Of a DNA stretch of 64,000 nucleotides, positions 25,023 through 35,052 are shown one piece after another. How positions within the stretch are numbered: the first letter of the stretch is position 1; every line of letters starts with the position of its first letter. Below the pieces are notes generated by a model that searched no databases, had not been told where the DNA came from, and saw only the letters and a program-made list of their open reading frames with translations. Both the position numbers and the translations under genes were made by a program. Origin of the DNA: Chitinophagales bacterium (GTDB taxonomy: Bacteria > Bacteroidota > Bacteroidia > Chitinophagales > Chitinophagaceae); NCBI GenBank assembly GCA_026936105.1, contig JAIXKI010000011.1, positions 125,877-189,876 of the forward strand, in the 5' to 3' direction.

Positions 25023-28000
25023 TTGAGTGTTTTAACAAGAATATCGCTGATCATAGTGGTGGTACTGACCTCTTTATGGGCCGGCGCTCAGTTGCCCGTT
25101 CCCAATACGGCTTCTAACCTTCGGCATAGAACGGTCAAAGTGGGAGCAGACACTTTGAAAATAGATTCGCTCAGCATCATCCCCAACACCTTCAGCATTG
25201 TAAATATTCCGCCGGATGATTATAAAATTGATTACGTAGGATCAAAACTGTTCTGGATCAAAAAACCGGATACAGATAGTGTCACTCTTCATTACCGCGT
25301 GTTCCCTTATCAGTTGAATTTTGTTGCACAACGATTACCTCTTGACAGCGTCTTGAAGCAACTGTATGTAATCCCTTATCAGTTCAATGACCGGTTGGCA
25401 GAAGAACAAAGAGGCATCTTTGATTTTGGTACGTTGAAAGCGGAAGGAAGTTTCGGACGGCAGATATCATTTGGCAACAGCCAGGATGCCGTACTGAATT
25501 CTACTTTGAATCTTCAGCTAAGTGGTATGCTGGGCGACAGCATTGAGATACAAGCCGCCATCACTGATAACAATATCCCCATTCAACCGGATGGCACCAC
25601 TCAGCAATTGAATGAATTTGACCGGGTCTTTCTTCAGTTCAGAAAAGGCGACCTGATGGGGAGAAGGCCGGGCTGGCAACTTTCTCTCGGAGACATTGAC
25701 ATCAGGCAGGATAAAAGTTTTTTTCTGAACTTTTATAAAAGGCTGCAGGGCATCTCTTTTCAAACGGCTAACCCTATCTCAAAAAACCTGATCTCAAAAA
25801 CACTGGCGAGCGGATCCATTGCCAAAGGAAAATTCACGAGAAATGTTTTTCAGGGGCTGGAAGGTAACCAGGGCCCTTACCGGCTGACGGGAGCCAATAA
25901 TGAAATATTTTTTATTGTGCTGGCCAATACGGAAAGGGTTTTTCTGGACGGTGAATTGTTGCAGCGCGGAGAAGATCAGGATTATGTGATCAATTATAAT
26001 ACTGCCGAAGTCACTTTCACTCCCAAACACATGATCACCAAAGACAGCCGCATTCAGATCGAGTTCGAATATGCTGACCGGAATTATCTGAATGCAAACC
26101 TGTACCTGTCTCAGGAAATGGACTTCGGAAAAAAAGTAAAACTCAATATCGGGTTGTTCAGCAACAGCGATGCAAAAAACTCGCAGATCAACCAGGTGCT
26201 GGATAATAAACAAAAACAATTCCTGGCAAACCTCGGCGACAGCATACAGAATGCCTTTTATCCTGCAGCCACACCGGATACGTTCGCTGCCGGCAAGATC
26301 TTATATGAAAAGATATATGTGGATAACGGCGGAGTCATTGATTCTTTTTATCAGTATTCAACGGATCCCACTCTTGCGAAATACAATCTTTCATTTTCTG
26401 AAGTGGGGCAGGGGAAAGGAAATTATGTTCCCGACCTGAACGGCGCCAACGGAAAAGTATATCGCTATGTTACTCCGATAAACGGAGTGATGCAGGGAAA
26501 TTTTGAACCGGTAACGATCCTGGTTACGCCGAAAAAACAACAGGTCATCAATCTTGGCGTTGATTATGCCATTGACAAAAACACTTCTCTGAAGACAGAG
26601 CTGGCAATGAGTGATTATGATCCCAACACTTTTTCAAAGGTTGGAAAAGGGAACAACAAAGGTTTTGCTGCCCGTTTCTTGCTGAATAATAAAAAGGTTT
26701 TGAATGCCGTAAATAAACTGATGCTGAACACTGAACTGGATTATCAGTTCGTGCAAAATAAGTTCAGGCCGATTGAACGCTTGCGCACTGTTGAATTCAC
26801 AAGGGATTGGGGCCTTCCGCTGGTGGTGTCACCGGCAACGGAAAATATTTTGAAAGCATCAGCGGGGTTGAGCAATAATAAAGGGAATTCGGTCTCTTAC
26901 CAGTTCATGAATTATCATCGCAGTGATCATTACAACGGTTTTCAAAACTCCCTGGCCCACACCTGGAGTAACAAGGGATGGACATTCAATGATCAGCTTA
27001 TTCTCACCAACTTCAATGACCTGAACAACAAAGGCGCTTTTTTCCGCCCAACCATTGACTTCAGTAAACAGATGAAGGCTCTGGACAACTGGCGTGCAGG
27101 ATTCAATTATTCATTGCAGCAAAATTCGGTTCGGAATAAACTGTCGGATACATTGACGCCTTTAGCTTTTTCATTCCATACATATTCCCTGTATCTGAAG
27201 TCTGATGAGATGAAGAAAAATCATTACGGTGTGACCTTCTCTTCAAGGACCGATAAATACCCGGTGAATAAAGATTTTATCCGTGGCGACAGAAGTTATA
27301 ACCTGAACCTGCAAACCGAATTGCTTTCCAACCCTGACCGTAGATTGTTTTTAAATGCTACATATCGTAGATTGAAAGTTTTCGATTCCACCGTCACCGG
27401 GCAAAAAGACGATCAGACGGTATTGGGAAGGGCAGAATATGTGATGAATGAATGGAAGGGAGCTTTGTCGGGAAATGTGTTATACGAAGTAGGTGCGGGG
27501 CAGGAACAAAAAAGGGATTACGCTTATCTTGAAGTGCCGGCGGGCACCGGGCAGTATGCATGGATAGATTACAACAATGACGGTGTGCAGCAGCTGAATG
27601 AATTTGAACTGGCAGCATTTCCCGACCAGGCAAAGTTCATACGGATATTCACTCCCACCAATGAATTTGTAAAGGCCAATTACATTACGTTCAATTACAG
27701 CTTGAATTTTAACCCCAAAGTTTTTTTTGTAAATTCGGAAATGAACGGATTTGAGAAATTCATTTCACGATTCAATTTGCTTACTTCACTTCAAGTCAAC
27801 AAAAAATCCATTTCAAAAAATAATTTTGAATTCAATCCTTTTAAATACAAGGTAAATGATACGGCGCTGATCACATCAGGAAATATCCTGGCAAATACTC
27901 TTTCGTTCAACCGCTTCAGCAGTAAATGGGGGATGGATATCAGCAATCTGAGGAATAACTCACAATCACTGCTGACCTACGGATATGAAAGCAGTAAAAG

Positions 28001-28523
28001 GAATGACTGGACGATCAAATGGCGGTGGAACATCAGCAGGACGGTCACTTTTAATATCAATGGCAAAAAAGGATCGAATGCCCTGTACACTCCGAAATTT
28101 GCAAACCGGAATTATCAATTGAAGGTTTTTGATATTCAGCCGCAATTGAGTTATATCAAAGGAACCACTTTCCGTGCTACAGCCGGTTATACTTTCGACA
28201 GGCAAAAAAATCTTCCTCTGTATGGCGGGGAAAAGTCTTTATCCAATTCTCTTGACCTGGAGACCAAATACAATATTCTTCAGAACAGTTCCATAACAGG
28301 GAAATTCACTTTCAGCAACATCAATTATGATTACCCGGCCAACTCTACGGTAAGTTATATTATGCTGAACGGCCTTCTTCCCGGAAGTAATTTTTTGTGG
28401 TCTCTCAGTTTCACCAAGAGATTGCTGAACAATCTTGAATTAAACTTCCAGTATGACGGCCGCAAATCTGCTAACTCCAGGGCCGTTCATGTGGGAAGAG
28501 CATCCATCACTGCATTGTTTTAG
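25023..28523 (+). CDS. Very large outer-membrane beta-barrel-like protein (SprA-like features)
   Basis: A 1166-residue exported protein. The signal sequence LTRISLIIVVVLTSLWAGAQ is complete only if translation begins at TTG 25023. The middle contains GNQGPYRLTGANNEIFFIV, NTERVFLDGELLQRGEDQDY and VINYNTAEVTFTPK, phrases also found in SprA-type surface/translocon proteins. The C-terminal half is a succession of amphipathic strands ending GRASITALF, as in outer-membrane barrels. I infer an outer-membrane barrel protein of unknown function. It is half the size of SprA, so it is not SprA itself. Confidence 0.65.
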   Translation: MSVLTRISLIIVVVLTSLWAGAQLPVPNTASNLRHRTVKVGADTLKIDSLSIIPNTFSIVNIPPDDYKIDYVGSKLFWIKKPDTDSVTLHYRVFPYQLNFVAQRLPLDSVLKQLYVIPYQFNDRLAEEQRGIFDFGTLKAEGSFGRQISFGNSQDAVLNSTLNLQLSGMLGDSIEIQAAITDNNIPIQPDGTTQQLNEFDRVFLQFRKGDLMGRRPGWQLSLGDIDIRQDKSFFLNFYKRLQGISFQTANPISKNLISKTLASGSIAKGKFTRNVFQGLEGNQGPYRLTGANNEIFFIVLANTERVFLDGELLQRGEDQDYVINYNTAEVTFTPKHMITKDSRIQIEFEYADRNYLNANLYLSQEMDFGKKVKLNIGLFSNSDAKNSQINQVLDNKQKQFLANLGDSIQNAFYPAATPDTFAAGKILYEKIYVDNGGVIDSFYQYSTDPTLAKYNLSFSEVGQGKGNYVPDLNGANGKVYRYVTPINGVMQGNFEPVTILVTPKKQQVINLGVDYAIDKNTSLKTELAMSDYDPNTFSKVGKGNNKGFAARFLLNNKKVLNAVNKLMLNTELDYQFVQNKFRPIERLRTVEFTRDWGLPLVVSPATENILKASAGLSNNKGNSVSYQFMNYHRSDHYNGFQNSLAHTWSNKGWTFNDQLILTNFNDLNNKGAFFRPTIDFSKQMKALDNWRAGFNYSLQQNSVRNKLSDTLTPLAFSFHTYSLYLKSDEMKKNHYGVTFSSRTDKYPVNKDFIRGDRSYNLNLQTELLSNPDRRLFLNATYRRLKVFDSTVTGQKDDQTVLGRAEYVMNEWKGALSGNVLYEVGAGQEQKRDYAYLEVPAGTGQYAWIDYNNDGVQQLNEFELAAFPDQAKFIRIFTPTNEFVKANYITFNYSLNFNPKVFFVNSEMNGFEKFISRFNLLTSLQVNKKSISKNNFEFNPFKYKVNDTALITSGNILANTLSFNRFSSKWGMDISNLRNNSQSLLTYGYESSKRNDWTIKWRWNISRTVTFNINGKKGSNALYTPKFANRNYQLKVFDIQPQLSYIKGTTFRATAGYTFDRQKNLPLYGGEKSLSNSLDLETKYNILQNSSITGKFTFSNINYDYPANSTVSYIMLNGLLPGSNFLWSLSFTKRLLNNLELNFQYDGRKSANSRAVHVGRASITALF

Positions 28524-28864
28524 ATAACAATTACCCGGTAACTTCATAATCTTTTTTGCTGCCCCCTTTTAAGAAATGAGGTTAGTTCTCATTATCATCA
28601 GAATGTCATTTTCTTTAAAACGAAAGGATAAATCAGTTCTTGCTCTTTTTTATTTATTAATCTGAAAGCCACGGTATGATAAAAAAGAATTTTTGAGATA
28701 AGATATTTACTTTATTTTAGGATCAGCATTTCTACTTGCAGGATCAGTGAAACCAAATGAAGAACGGATCGGGATGTAAGGGGAAAAACTCATAGTTGTA
28801 TAGACAGTTCTATGATCAGCACAGCCGGTCTTATAAAAATTAAACGATCTCTAAACGAGGGGCC
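28524..28864. other. Intergenic, probable promoter region
   Basis: 341 bases upstream of the FG-GAP protein gene. AT-rich, with no open frame of interest and no clear hairpin. It probably carries the promoter of the downstream two-gene unit. Confidence 0.4.
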
Positions 28865-31800
28865 ATGTCACACATAAAACTAACTGTTGCATTCCTGGCC
28901 GCTTTATCCGGCCTGATGCATTTGTCTGCTCAACAAAAACTCTTCAAGCTCCTGGATCAGAAAGAAACCGGAATCAGGTTTGCCAATAATATCAACGAGT
29001 CTGAAGACCTCAATGTTTTGGCCTATGAATATTTCTACAATGGCGGTGGCGTGGCAGTAGGGGATATCAATAATGATGGCTTGCCGGATCTTTTTTTTAT
29101 CGCCAATATGAAGCCCAACAAACTTTATCTGAATCTTGGTAACATGAAATTCAGAGATGTTACAATGGAAGCAGGATCCGAACTGGAGGGAAGGAAAAAA
29201 GGATGGAAGACCGGAGTGACCATGGCCGATGTGAATGGTGACGGATTACTTGATATTTATGTTTGTTATTCCGGGAAAGTGGATGATGATACAAGAAGGA
29301 ATCAGCTTTTCATCAATCAGGGTATTTCTACTTCGGGTAAGAATAAAGGAATGGTCACATTTAAGGAGGAGGCACGGAAATATGGATTGGATGATAAAAG
29401 CTACAGCACTCAGGCGGTATTTTTTGATTACGACAATGACGGTGATCTTGATATGTTCTTACTGAATCACAATGTGAAAAGTATCAGCAACCTGGAGTTA
29501 GCTAAATACCGTGATGAAGTTGATAGCCTGGCGGGAGATAAACTTTACAGAAATGACGGAGGCCGCTTTACCGACGTTTCAAAACAGGCAGGCCTGCATC
29601 AGAATCCTCTTACTTTCGGTTTGGGTGTGGTTGTTGCGGATGTGAATAAAGACGGATGGCAGGACCTCTATGTGACCAATGACTATAATGAGCCGGATTA
29701 CCTCTACCTCAACAATGGAGATGGCACTTTTAAAGACGTTACCGGCGATTACTTCCGTTACCTTCCTCAATTCTCCATGGGAGTGGACATTGCCGATTTT
29801 AATAATGACGGACTTCCCGATGTGATGAACCTGGACATGTTGCCCGAAGACAATGCCAGGCAGAAAAAACTTCAGTTGCAGGAAAATTATGAATCTTTTC
29901 AATTGATGATTGATCAGGGATTGAAAAAGCAATACATGCGCAATATGCTGCAACTGAATAACGGTGATGGCACTTTTAGCGAAATTGCCCAGCTTGCCGG
30001 AGTTTCCAATACGGACTGGAGCTGGAGCCCTCTATTTGCTGACTTCGACAATGACGGTTACAAAGATCTTTTTGTGAGCAATGGATACCTGAGGGATTAC
30101 ACCAATAAAGATTTTCTGAAATACTGGGGAGATTACAAGATCAAGAAGGTGATGGACAAGCAACCGGTATTGTTAATGGACCTGATAAGCGCCATGCCTT
30201 CAACAAAGCTGCCCAATTATATTTACAGGAATAATAAGGATCTCACTTTCACCAATTCAGTTAAGGCTTGGGGATTAGAGACGCCTTCAATTTCCAATGG
30301 AGCTGTATATGCTGATCTGGACAATGATGGCGATCTGGATCTAATCATCAATAATATAAACCAGCCGGCCTTTATTTACCGGAACATGTCAAGGGAAAAT
30401 AAAAATTCAAATTTCATTTCCATACAGCTGAAAGGCAAAGGCCAAAACACTTATGCTATCGGATCCAAAGTTTATGTTTATACAAATGGGATGATACAAT
30501 ACCAGGAGGTCAATCCTGTCCGCGGATATCTTTCCTGCATGTCCACTGTCTTGAATTTCGGTTTGGGCGATCATCAAAACATTGACAGCATTCGCATTAT
30601 TTTCCCTGACTGTAAATCAGTGTTGCTAAGAAATCAGAAGCCTAACCGGCATTTGATCATTGATCAGAATGATGCCTCAGGCAATTTTGAATTATCCCAT
30701 CAGGCAAACGGTAAAACAATATTTACAAAAAACAAAGGCCTGATCAGCTATTCAAAAACAAAATCTGATGAAAACGATTTTAAACGCCAGCAGTTGATGC
30801 TTTTTATGTATTCAAAGACAGGCCCTGTGATGGCAGAAGCAGATGTCAATGGAGATGGATTGCCGGATGTTTTTATCAGCAGCGATGGTAAAGAGCGAGG
30901 TAAAATCTATCTGCAACAGAAAGACGGAAGCTTCAAAGCAGTTGCCGGATCAGCGATTGGAGATGAAAGCAGATCACCAGTTTCTGCAGCAGTATTTTTT
31001 GATGCCAATGGTGATGGTTACCCTGATCTTTATCTTGCCAGAGGAGGATATTCACTGATCATGCCCGGAACAGCTGAATTGCAGGATGAACTTTATCTGA
31101 ATGACGGTAAGGGAAATTTCACTCTGACACAGAACAGACTGCCGGGAGTTACGGCAAGCAGTAAAAGCTGCGTCCGCCCCTGTGATTATGACAAAGACGG
31201 TGATGTTGATCTTTTCGTGGGAGGCAGGATCATTCCCGGCCAATATCCGGCTGCACCCAGAAGTTTCCTGCTGACCAATGACGGCACAGGGCGGTTCACC
31301 ATAACAAACACTCCTTTCGATAATATCGGTATGGTGACCGATGCTGCATGGATAGATCTGAATGGAGATGGAAGAAAAGACCTCATCATCTGCGGTGAGT
31401 TTATGCCACTGGCCGTGTTCATCAATAAGTCTTCAGGCTTTGTGGATGAAACTGCTTCTTATTTCCCTGCCGTCAATAATGGTTTCTGGAATACGATCAC
31501 CATTGCAGATGTAAACAACGATGGCAAACCCGATATCATTGCAGGAAACCTGGGGCTCAATTCACAGATACGTTGTTCGGAGTCTGAGCCCGGGAAAATG
31601 TATTATGCTGATTTTGATAACAATGGTAATATTGATCCTTTATTCACTTTCTATATACAGGGAGTCAGCTACCCTTATGTAAGCCGCGATGAACTGAACA
31701 ACCAGATCTTCGCAATGCGGAAGCGGTTTTCGTCTTATGAAAATTATTCCAAAGCAACGATCACTGATGTTTTAACCCCTGAAGAAATGGCCAAAGCCAA

Positions 31801-32185
31801 TACGCTTCTGGTGAATGAATTAAGGACCTGCCTGTTTATCAATCAGGGTGGGAAATTTGCAAAAGCAGATCTGCCATTGCAGTCTCAGTTTACATATATT
31901 TCGAAAATATTTGCCGATGATTTTGATGGCGATGGGAATACAGATCTTTTATTGCTGGGAAATCATTCGGATAACAGGCTGAAGCTGGGGAGTATTGATG
32001 CGGGCTATGGTACTTTTTTGAAAGGGAACGGGAAAGGCAATTTTGAATATGTTCCCCAGACAGTATCAGGATTAAGTATCAGGGGTGATGTAAAATCGGC
32101 GCTTAAGATCAAAGTGGGTGGGTCAGAATATATATTGGCCGGAATTTCTGATGGACCATTGCTGGCATATAAAGTGAATGAATAA
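28865..32185 (+). CDS. FG-GAP/VCBS repeat protein with ASPIC/UnbV domain
   Basis: A 1106-residue exported protein (signal KLTVAFLAALSGLMHLSAQ). I count about 13 calcium-binding loops of the form D-x-[DN]-x-D-G-x-x-D, such as DINNDGLPDLFF, DVNGDGLLDIYV, DYDNDGDLDMFL and DLNGDGRKDLII, forming beta-propeller blades in two arrays (about 55-510 and 660-1060). Between them, residues of about 515-600 (IQLKGKGQNTYAIGSKVYVY, then FGLGDHQNIDSIRIIFP) form an ASPIC/UnbV domain. Such proteins are surface-located in Bacteroidota; ligand unknown. The haloperoxidase-like gene follows by 66 bases. Confidence 0.88.
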   Translation: MSHIKLTVAFLAALSGLMHLSAQQKLFKLLDQKETGIRFANNINESEDLNVLAYEYFYNGGGVAVGDINNDGLPDLFFIANMKPNKLYLNLGNMKFRDVTMEAGSELEGRKKGWKTGVTMADVNGDGLLDIYVCYSGKVDDDTRRNQLFINQGISTSGKNKGMVTFKEEARKYGLDDKSYSTQAVFFDYDNDGDLDMFLLNHNVKSISNLELAKYRDEVDSLAGDKLYRNDGGRFTDVSKQAGLHQNPLTFGLGVVVADVNKDGWQDLYVTNDYNEPDYLYLNNGDGTFKDVTGDYFRYLPQFSMGVDIADFNNDGLPDVMNLDMLPEDNARQKKLQLQENYESFQLMIDQGLKKQYMRNMLQLNNGDGTFSEIAQLAGVSNTDWSWSPLFADFDNDGYKDLFVSNGYLRDYTNKDFLKYWGDYKIKKVMDKQPVLLMDLISAMPSTKLPNYIYRNNKDLTFTNSVKAWGLETPSISNGAVYADLDNDGDLDLIINNINQPAFIYRNMSRENKNSNFISIQLKGKGQNTYAIGSKVYVYTNGMIQYQEVNPVRGYLSCMSTVLNFGLGDHQNIDSIRIIFPDCKSVLLRNQKPNRHLIIDQNDASGNFELSHQANGKTIFTKNKGLISYSKTKSDENDFKRQQLMLFMYSKTGPVMAEADVNGDGLPDVFISSDGKERGKIYLQQKDGSFKAVAGSAIGDESRSPVSAAVFFDANGDGYPDLYLARGGYSLIMPGTAELQDELYLNDGKGNFTLTQNRLPGVTASSKSCVRPCDYDKDGDVDLFVGGRIIPGQYPAAPRSFLLTNDGTGRFTITNTPFDNIGMVTDAAWIDLNGDGRKDLIICGEFMPLAVFINKSSGFVDETASYFPAVNNGFWNTITIADVNNDGKPDIIAGNLGLNSQIRCSESEPGKMYYADFDNNGNIDPLFTFYIQGVSYPYVSRDELNNQIFAMRKRFSSYENYSKATITDVLTPEEMAKANTLLVNELRTCLFINQGGKFAKADLPLQSQFTYISKIFADDFDGDGNTDLLLLGNHSDNRLKLGSIDAGYGTFLKGNGKGNFEYVPQTVSGLSIRGDVKSALKIKVGGSEYILAGISDGPLLAYKVNE

Positions 32186-32251
32186 TGATCAAAGAAGTGT
32201 TGTCATTTAAATTTTGTTTACCATCATAATAATTCAAATTTTGATCAGAAT

Positions 32252-33577
32252 ATGAAAATATTTTTTTCTTTCCTGTTAATCTTATCACTCAGGAACGTGA
32301 ATGCACAACCGGTAAAGCATGATTTTTCTCCTGACATAAGGCCCAATGTTTTCGCTGTTACCATGGTGATGGTACATGATGTGGTGGACCCTGCTTTGGC
32401 TTCACGGTATTATGCCTATTGTGTGCTGGGCGCTGATGCCATAGTATCGAAGTTCGATCCGGCAGTGCCTGATCCTTCTTCCTATATCAAATCATTCCCT
32501 GCGATCAACATCAAAGAAGACAAGAACAACTACAATTATCAACTGGCCGCAGTGTATTCCATCCTGGAAACGGGTAAGAACATGTTACCTTCGGGTTATA
32601 TGCTGGAAGACCGGCAAACTGATTATATCAACAAGTTATTGAAAGAGAAGATTTCAAAATCATTGATCGAACGGTCTGTTGCAGTGGCAAAAGAAGTGAG
32701 CAGGCAGATCATTGATTATTCAAACTCTGACAACTATAATAAACTAAGCACTCTTGTCAATTACACACCCCTGAAAGGCGACCAGTACTGGTATCCCACA
32801 CCACCGGGTTATTTTGAAGCGGTGCAACCTCACTGGACCACGATCCGGCCGATGATAATGGATTCTTCACAGCAATTTAAACCGGAGCCTCCGGTCATTT
32901 TCAGCAAAGACAGCGGCAGTGAATTTTATTCACTGGCAAAAGAGGTATATGATGCGCTGAAATCAAAAGACAGTGTAGAGAGATCGGAAATCGCTTATTT
33001 CTGGGATTGCAATCCATTCAACCTGGAAACCCAGGGCCATCTGATGATGGGATTTAAGAAGATAACACCGGGAGGACACTGGATGAACATTGCATCCATA
33101 GCTTCAGAAAAAGTAAAACTGGATTTCAACCGATCCATACAGGTGCAGGTGGTCACTTCCATAGCGTTGATGGATGCATTCATCAGTTGCTGGGATGAGA
33201 AATACAGGAGCAACCGTATTCGTCCCGAAACCTACATCAACCGTTATATTGATAAAAACTGGACACCTATTTTACAAACTCCCCCTTTTCCTGAATATAC
33301 GAGTGGCCACAGCATTATCTCTGCAGCTGCTTCGGAAGTTCTTACCTATTTCTTTGGAGATAATTTTTCATTTACAGACAGCACTGAAGTAGCATTCGGG
33401 TTGCAGCCGAGGAATTTCAAATCATTCAGGCTGGCCTCGGAAGAAGCAGCCATATCCAGGCAATATGGCGGGATTCACTTTCACGATTCCATAGTGAACG
33501 GACAGATAAGTGGAAGAGGGATCGGAAAATTGGTTATTGAAAAAATTAAAGCAGCCGGAATGAAGCCTGTCTTGTAA
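32252..33577 (+). CDS. Vanadium-dependent haloperoxidase / PAP2-type protein
   Basis: A 441-residue exported protein (signal KIFFSFLLILSLRNVNAQ). The vanadate/phosphate pocket motifs are present in order: KYRSNRIRP (K-x6-RP), PPFPEYTSGHS (SGH), and SRQYGGIHFHD with the second His and a following Asp. Members use vanadate and peroxide to oxidise halides, or act as acid phosphatases on the same scaffold; sequence does not decide. The last motif is H-x-x-D, one shorter than the textbook H-x-x-x-D. Pairing with an ASPIC/FG-GAP gene is common in Bacteroidota. Confidence 0.88.
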   Translation: MKIFFSFLLILSLRNVNAQPVKHDFSPDIRPNVFAVTMVMVHDVVDPALASRYYAYCVLGADAIVSKFDPAVPDPSSYIKSFPAINIKEDKNNYNYQLAAVYSILETGKNMLPSGYMLEDRQTDYINKLLKEKISKSLIERSVAVAKEVSRQIIDYSNSDNYNKLSTLVNYTPLKGDQYWYPTPPGYFEAVQPHWTTIRPMIMDSSQQFKPEPPVIFSKDSGSEFYSLAKEVYDALKSKDSVERSEIAYFWDCNPFNLETQGHLMMGFKKITPGGHWMNIASIASEKVKLDFNRSIQVQVVTSIALMDAFISCWDEKYRSNRIRPETYINRYIDKNWTPILQTPPFPEYTSGHSIISAAASEVLTYFFGDNFSFTDSTEVAFGLQPRNFKSFRLASEEAAISRQYGGIHFHDSIVNGQISGRGIGKLVIEKIKAAGMKPVL

Positions 33578-33734
33578 CGAGGCTTTTACTGTTCAATGAT
33601 TTTATTTTGGTACAATGATTCCATGGATATTTTCATGGCAAGGGAATAAAGAGTGATGAGTTTGTGAAAGGAATAAAATGTTTGGCATTTTGAGTTGTTA
33701 GCGCATGATCATTATCAGTTAAAATATCATGAGC

Positions 33735-34856
33735 CTAAACATTAAACCGGAAGTGCATCACATCTCCATCCTTTACCACATAATCTTTCCCTTCAATTCT
33801 TAGTTTCCCTGCTTCTTTACAGGCAGCCTCAGAGCCATAATGAATGAAGTCATTATAAGAAATGACCTCGGCTTTGATAAAACCTTTTTCAAAATCGGTG
33901 TGGATCACTCCGGCAGCCTGCGGAGCTTTCCATCCTTCGTGGATGGTCCATGCCCTTACTTCCTGCGGGCCTGCCGTAAAGAATGTCTGCAGATTTAAAA
34001 GTTTGTAAGCAGAACGGATCAGTCGGTTCAGCGCCGGTTCTTTCATCTTATATTCTTCCATGAACATTGCTTTGTCTGCCGGATCCTCCATCTCGCTGAT
34101 CTGTGCTTCGATAGAATTGTTCATGATGATCATCTCATCTCCTACCTGGCCTGCTTTTATATTTTCATTTTTTATGGAGCCCCGCAAAGCATCGGAAAAT
34201 TTATTCCCGGTATGCATGGAAGCTTCGTCCACATTTGCCACATACAATACCGGTTTATCCGTGAGTAAAAAAAGATCGGCGATAGCGGTTTTTTCTTCTT
34301 TGCTTAAATGCAGATCGCGGATGTTCTTCCCTTTTTCCAATTGCTCTCTGCATCTGCTCAGCACTTCATATTCCTGTTTCAGTTTTGCATCTCCGGTCTT
34401 TGCCAATTTTTCAATTCGTGATATTTTTTTCTCAACGCTTTCCAGGTCCTTCAGCTGTAATTCGGTATCAATGATCTCTTTGTCGCTTACCGGATCAATG
34501 GCTCCCTCCTCTCTTAAAATATTCTCGTCTTCAAAACACCGGATCACATGGATCACGGCATCCACTTCTCTTATGTTAGCAAGGAATTTATTTCCCAGGC
34601 CTTCCCCTTTGCTGGCGCCACGCACCAGCCCGGCAATATCCACGATCTCGATCTGAGTGGGAACAATGCGTGCAGGATTGACCAGTTCAGCCAGTTTGTT
34701 CAGCCTTTCATCCGGCACATCCACCAGTCCGACATTCGGTTCGATGGTGCAAAAACGATAGTTGCTTGCCTGAGCCCTGGCGCTGTTGCTGACAGCATTG
34801 AACAATGTTGATTTACCCACATTCGGTAACCCTACAATTCCTGCCTGTAAAGCCAT
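33735..34856 (-). CDS. ychF: Redox-responsive ATPase YchF
   Basis: A 373-residue Obg-family P-loop protein. GIVGLPNVGKSTLFNAV is the P-loop, VDIAGLVRGASKGEGLGNKF the switch region, and NVDE replaces the guanine-specifying NKxD motif, as expected for the ATP-preferring YchF. The C-terminal TGS domain (about 285-370) ends KDGDVMHFRFNV. It binds ribosomes and has been linked to oxidative stress control. A perfect TATCTTTG promoter element lies upstream. It is a single gene, convergent with the haloperoxidase gene. Confidence 0.96.
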   Translation of the reverse strand: MALQAGIVGLPNVGKSTLFNAVSNSARAQASNYRFCTIEPNVGLVDVPDERLNKLAELVNPARIVPTQIEIVDIAGLVRGASKGEGLGNKFLANIREVDAVIHVIRCFEDENILREEGAIDPVSDKEIIDTELQLKDLESVEKKISRIEKLAKTGDAKLKQEYEVLSRCREQLEKGKNIRDLHLSKEEKTAIADLFLLTDKPVLYVANVDEASMHTGNKFSDALRGSIKNENIKAGQVGDEMIIMNNSIEAQISEMEDPADKAMFMEEYKMKEPALNRLIRSAYKLLNLQTFFTAGPQEVRAWTIHEGWKAPQAAGVIHTDFEKGFIKAEVISYNDFIHYGSEAACKEAGKLRIEGKDYVVKDGDVMHFRFNV

Positions 34857-34899
34857 TTTGATTTACGATTTACAAATTTTAATTTATGGTTTTGGGCTG

Positions 34900-34907
34900 C
34901 AAAGATA
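34900..34907 (-). promoter_or_regulatory. -7 promoter element for ychF
   Basis: The minus strand reads TATCTTTG, matching TAnnTTTG, 43 bases before the ychF start. No clear -33 TTG was placed. Confidence 0.5.
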
Positions 34908-35052
34908 AGCTGTCAGAGGTTTTGATGAATACCCGGGTTAAGGCGGAAGATATTTTTCATGATCCCATCATTAAAACCAACAGATAATTTTTCTCATTGA
35001 ACTTTTGCAGTTGCCAGAAAAGATTATCTTCAAACAATAAATTTCAAACTTC

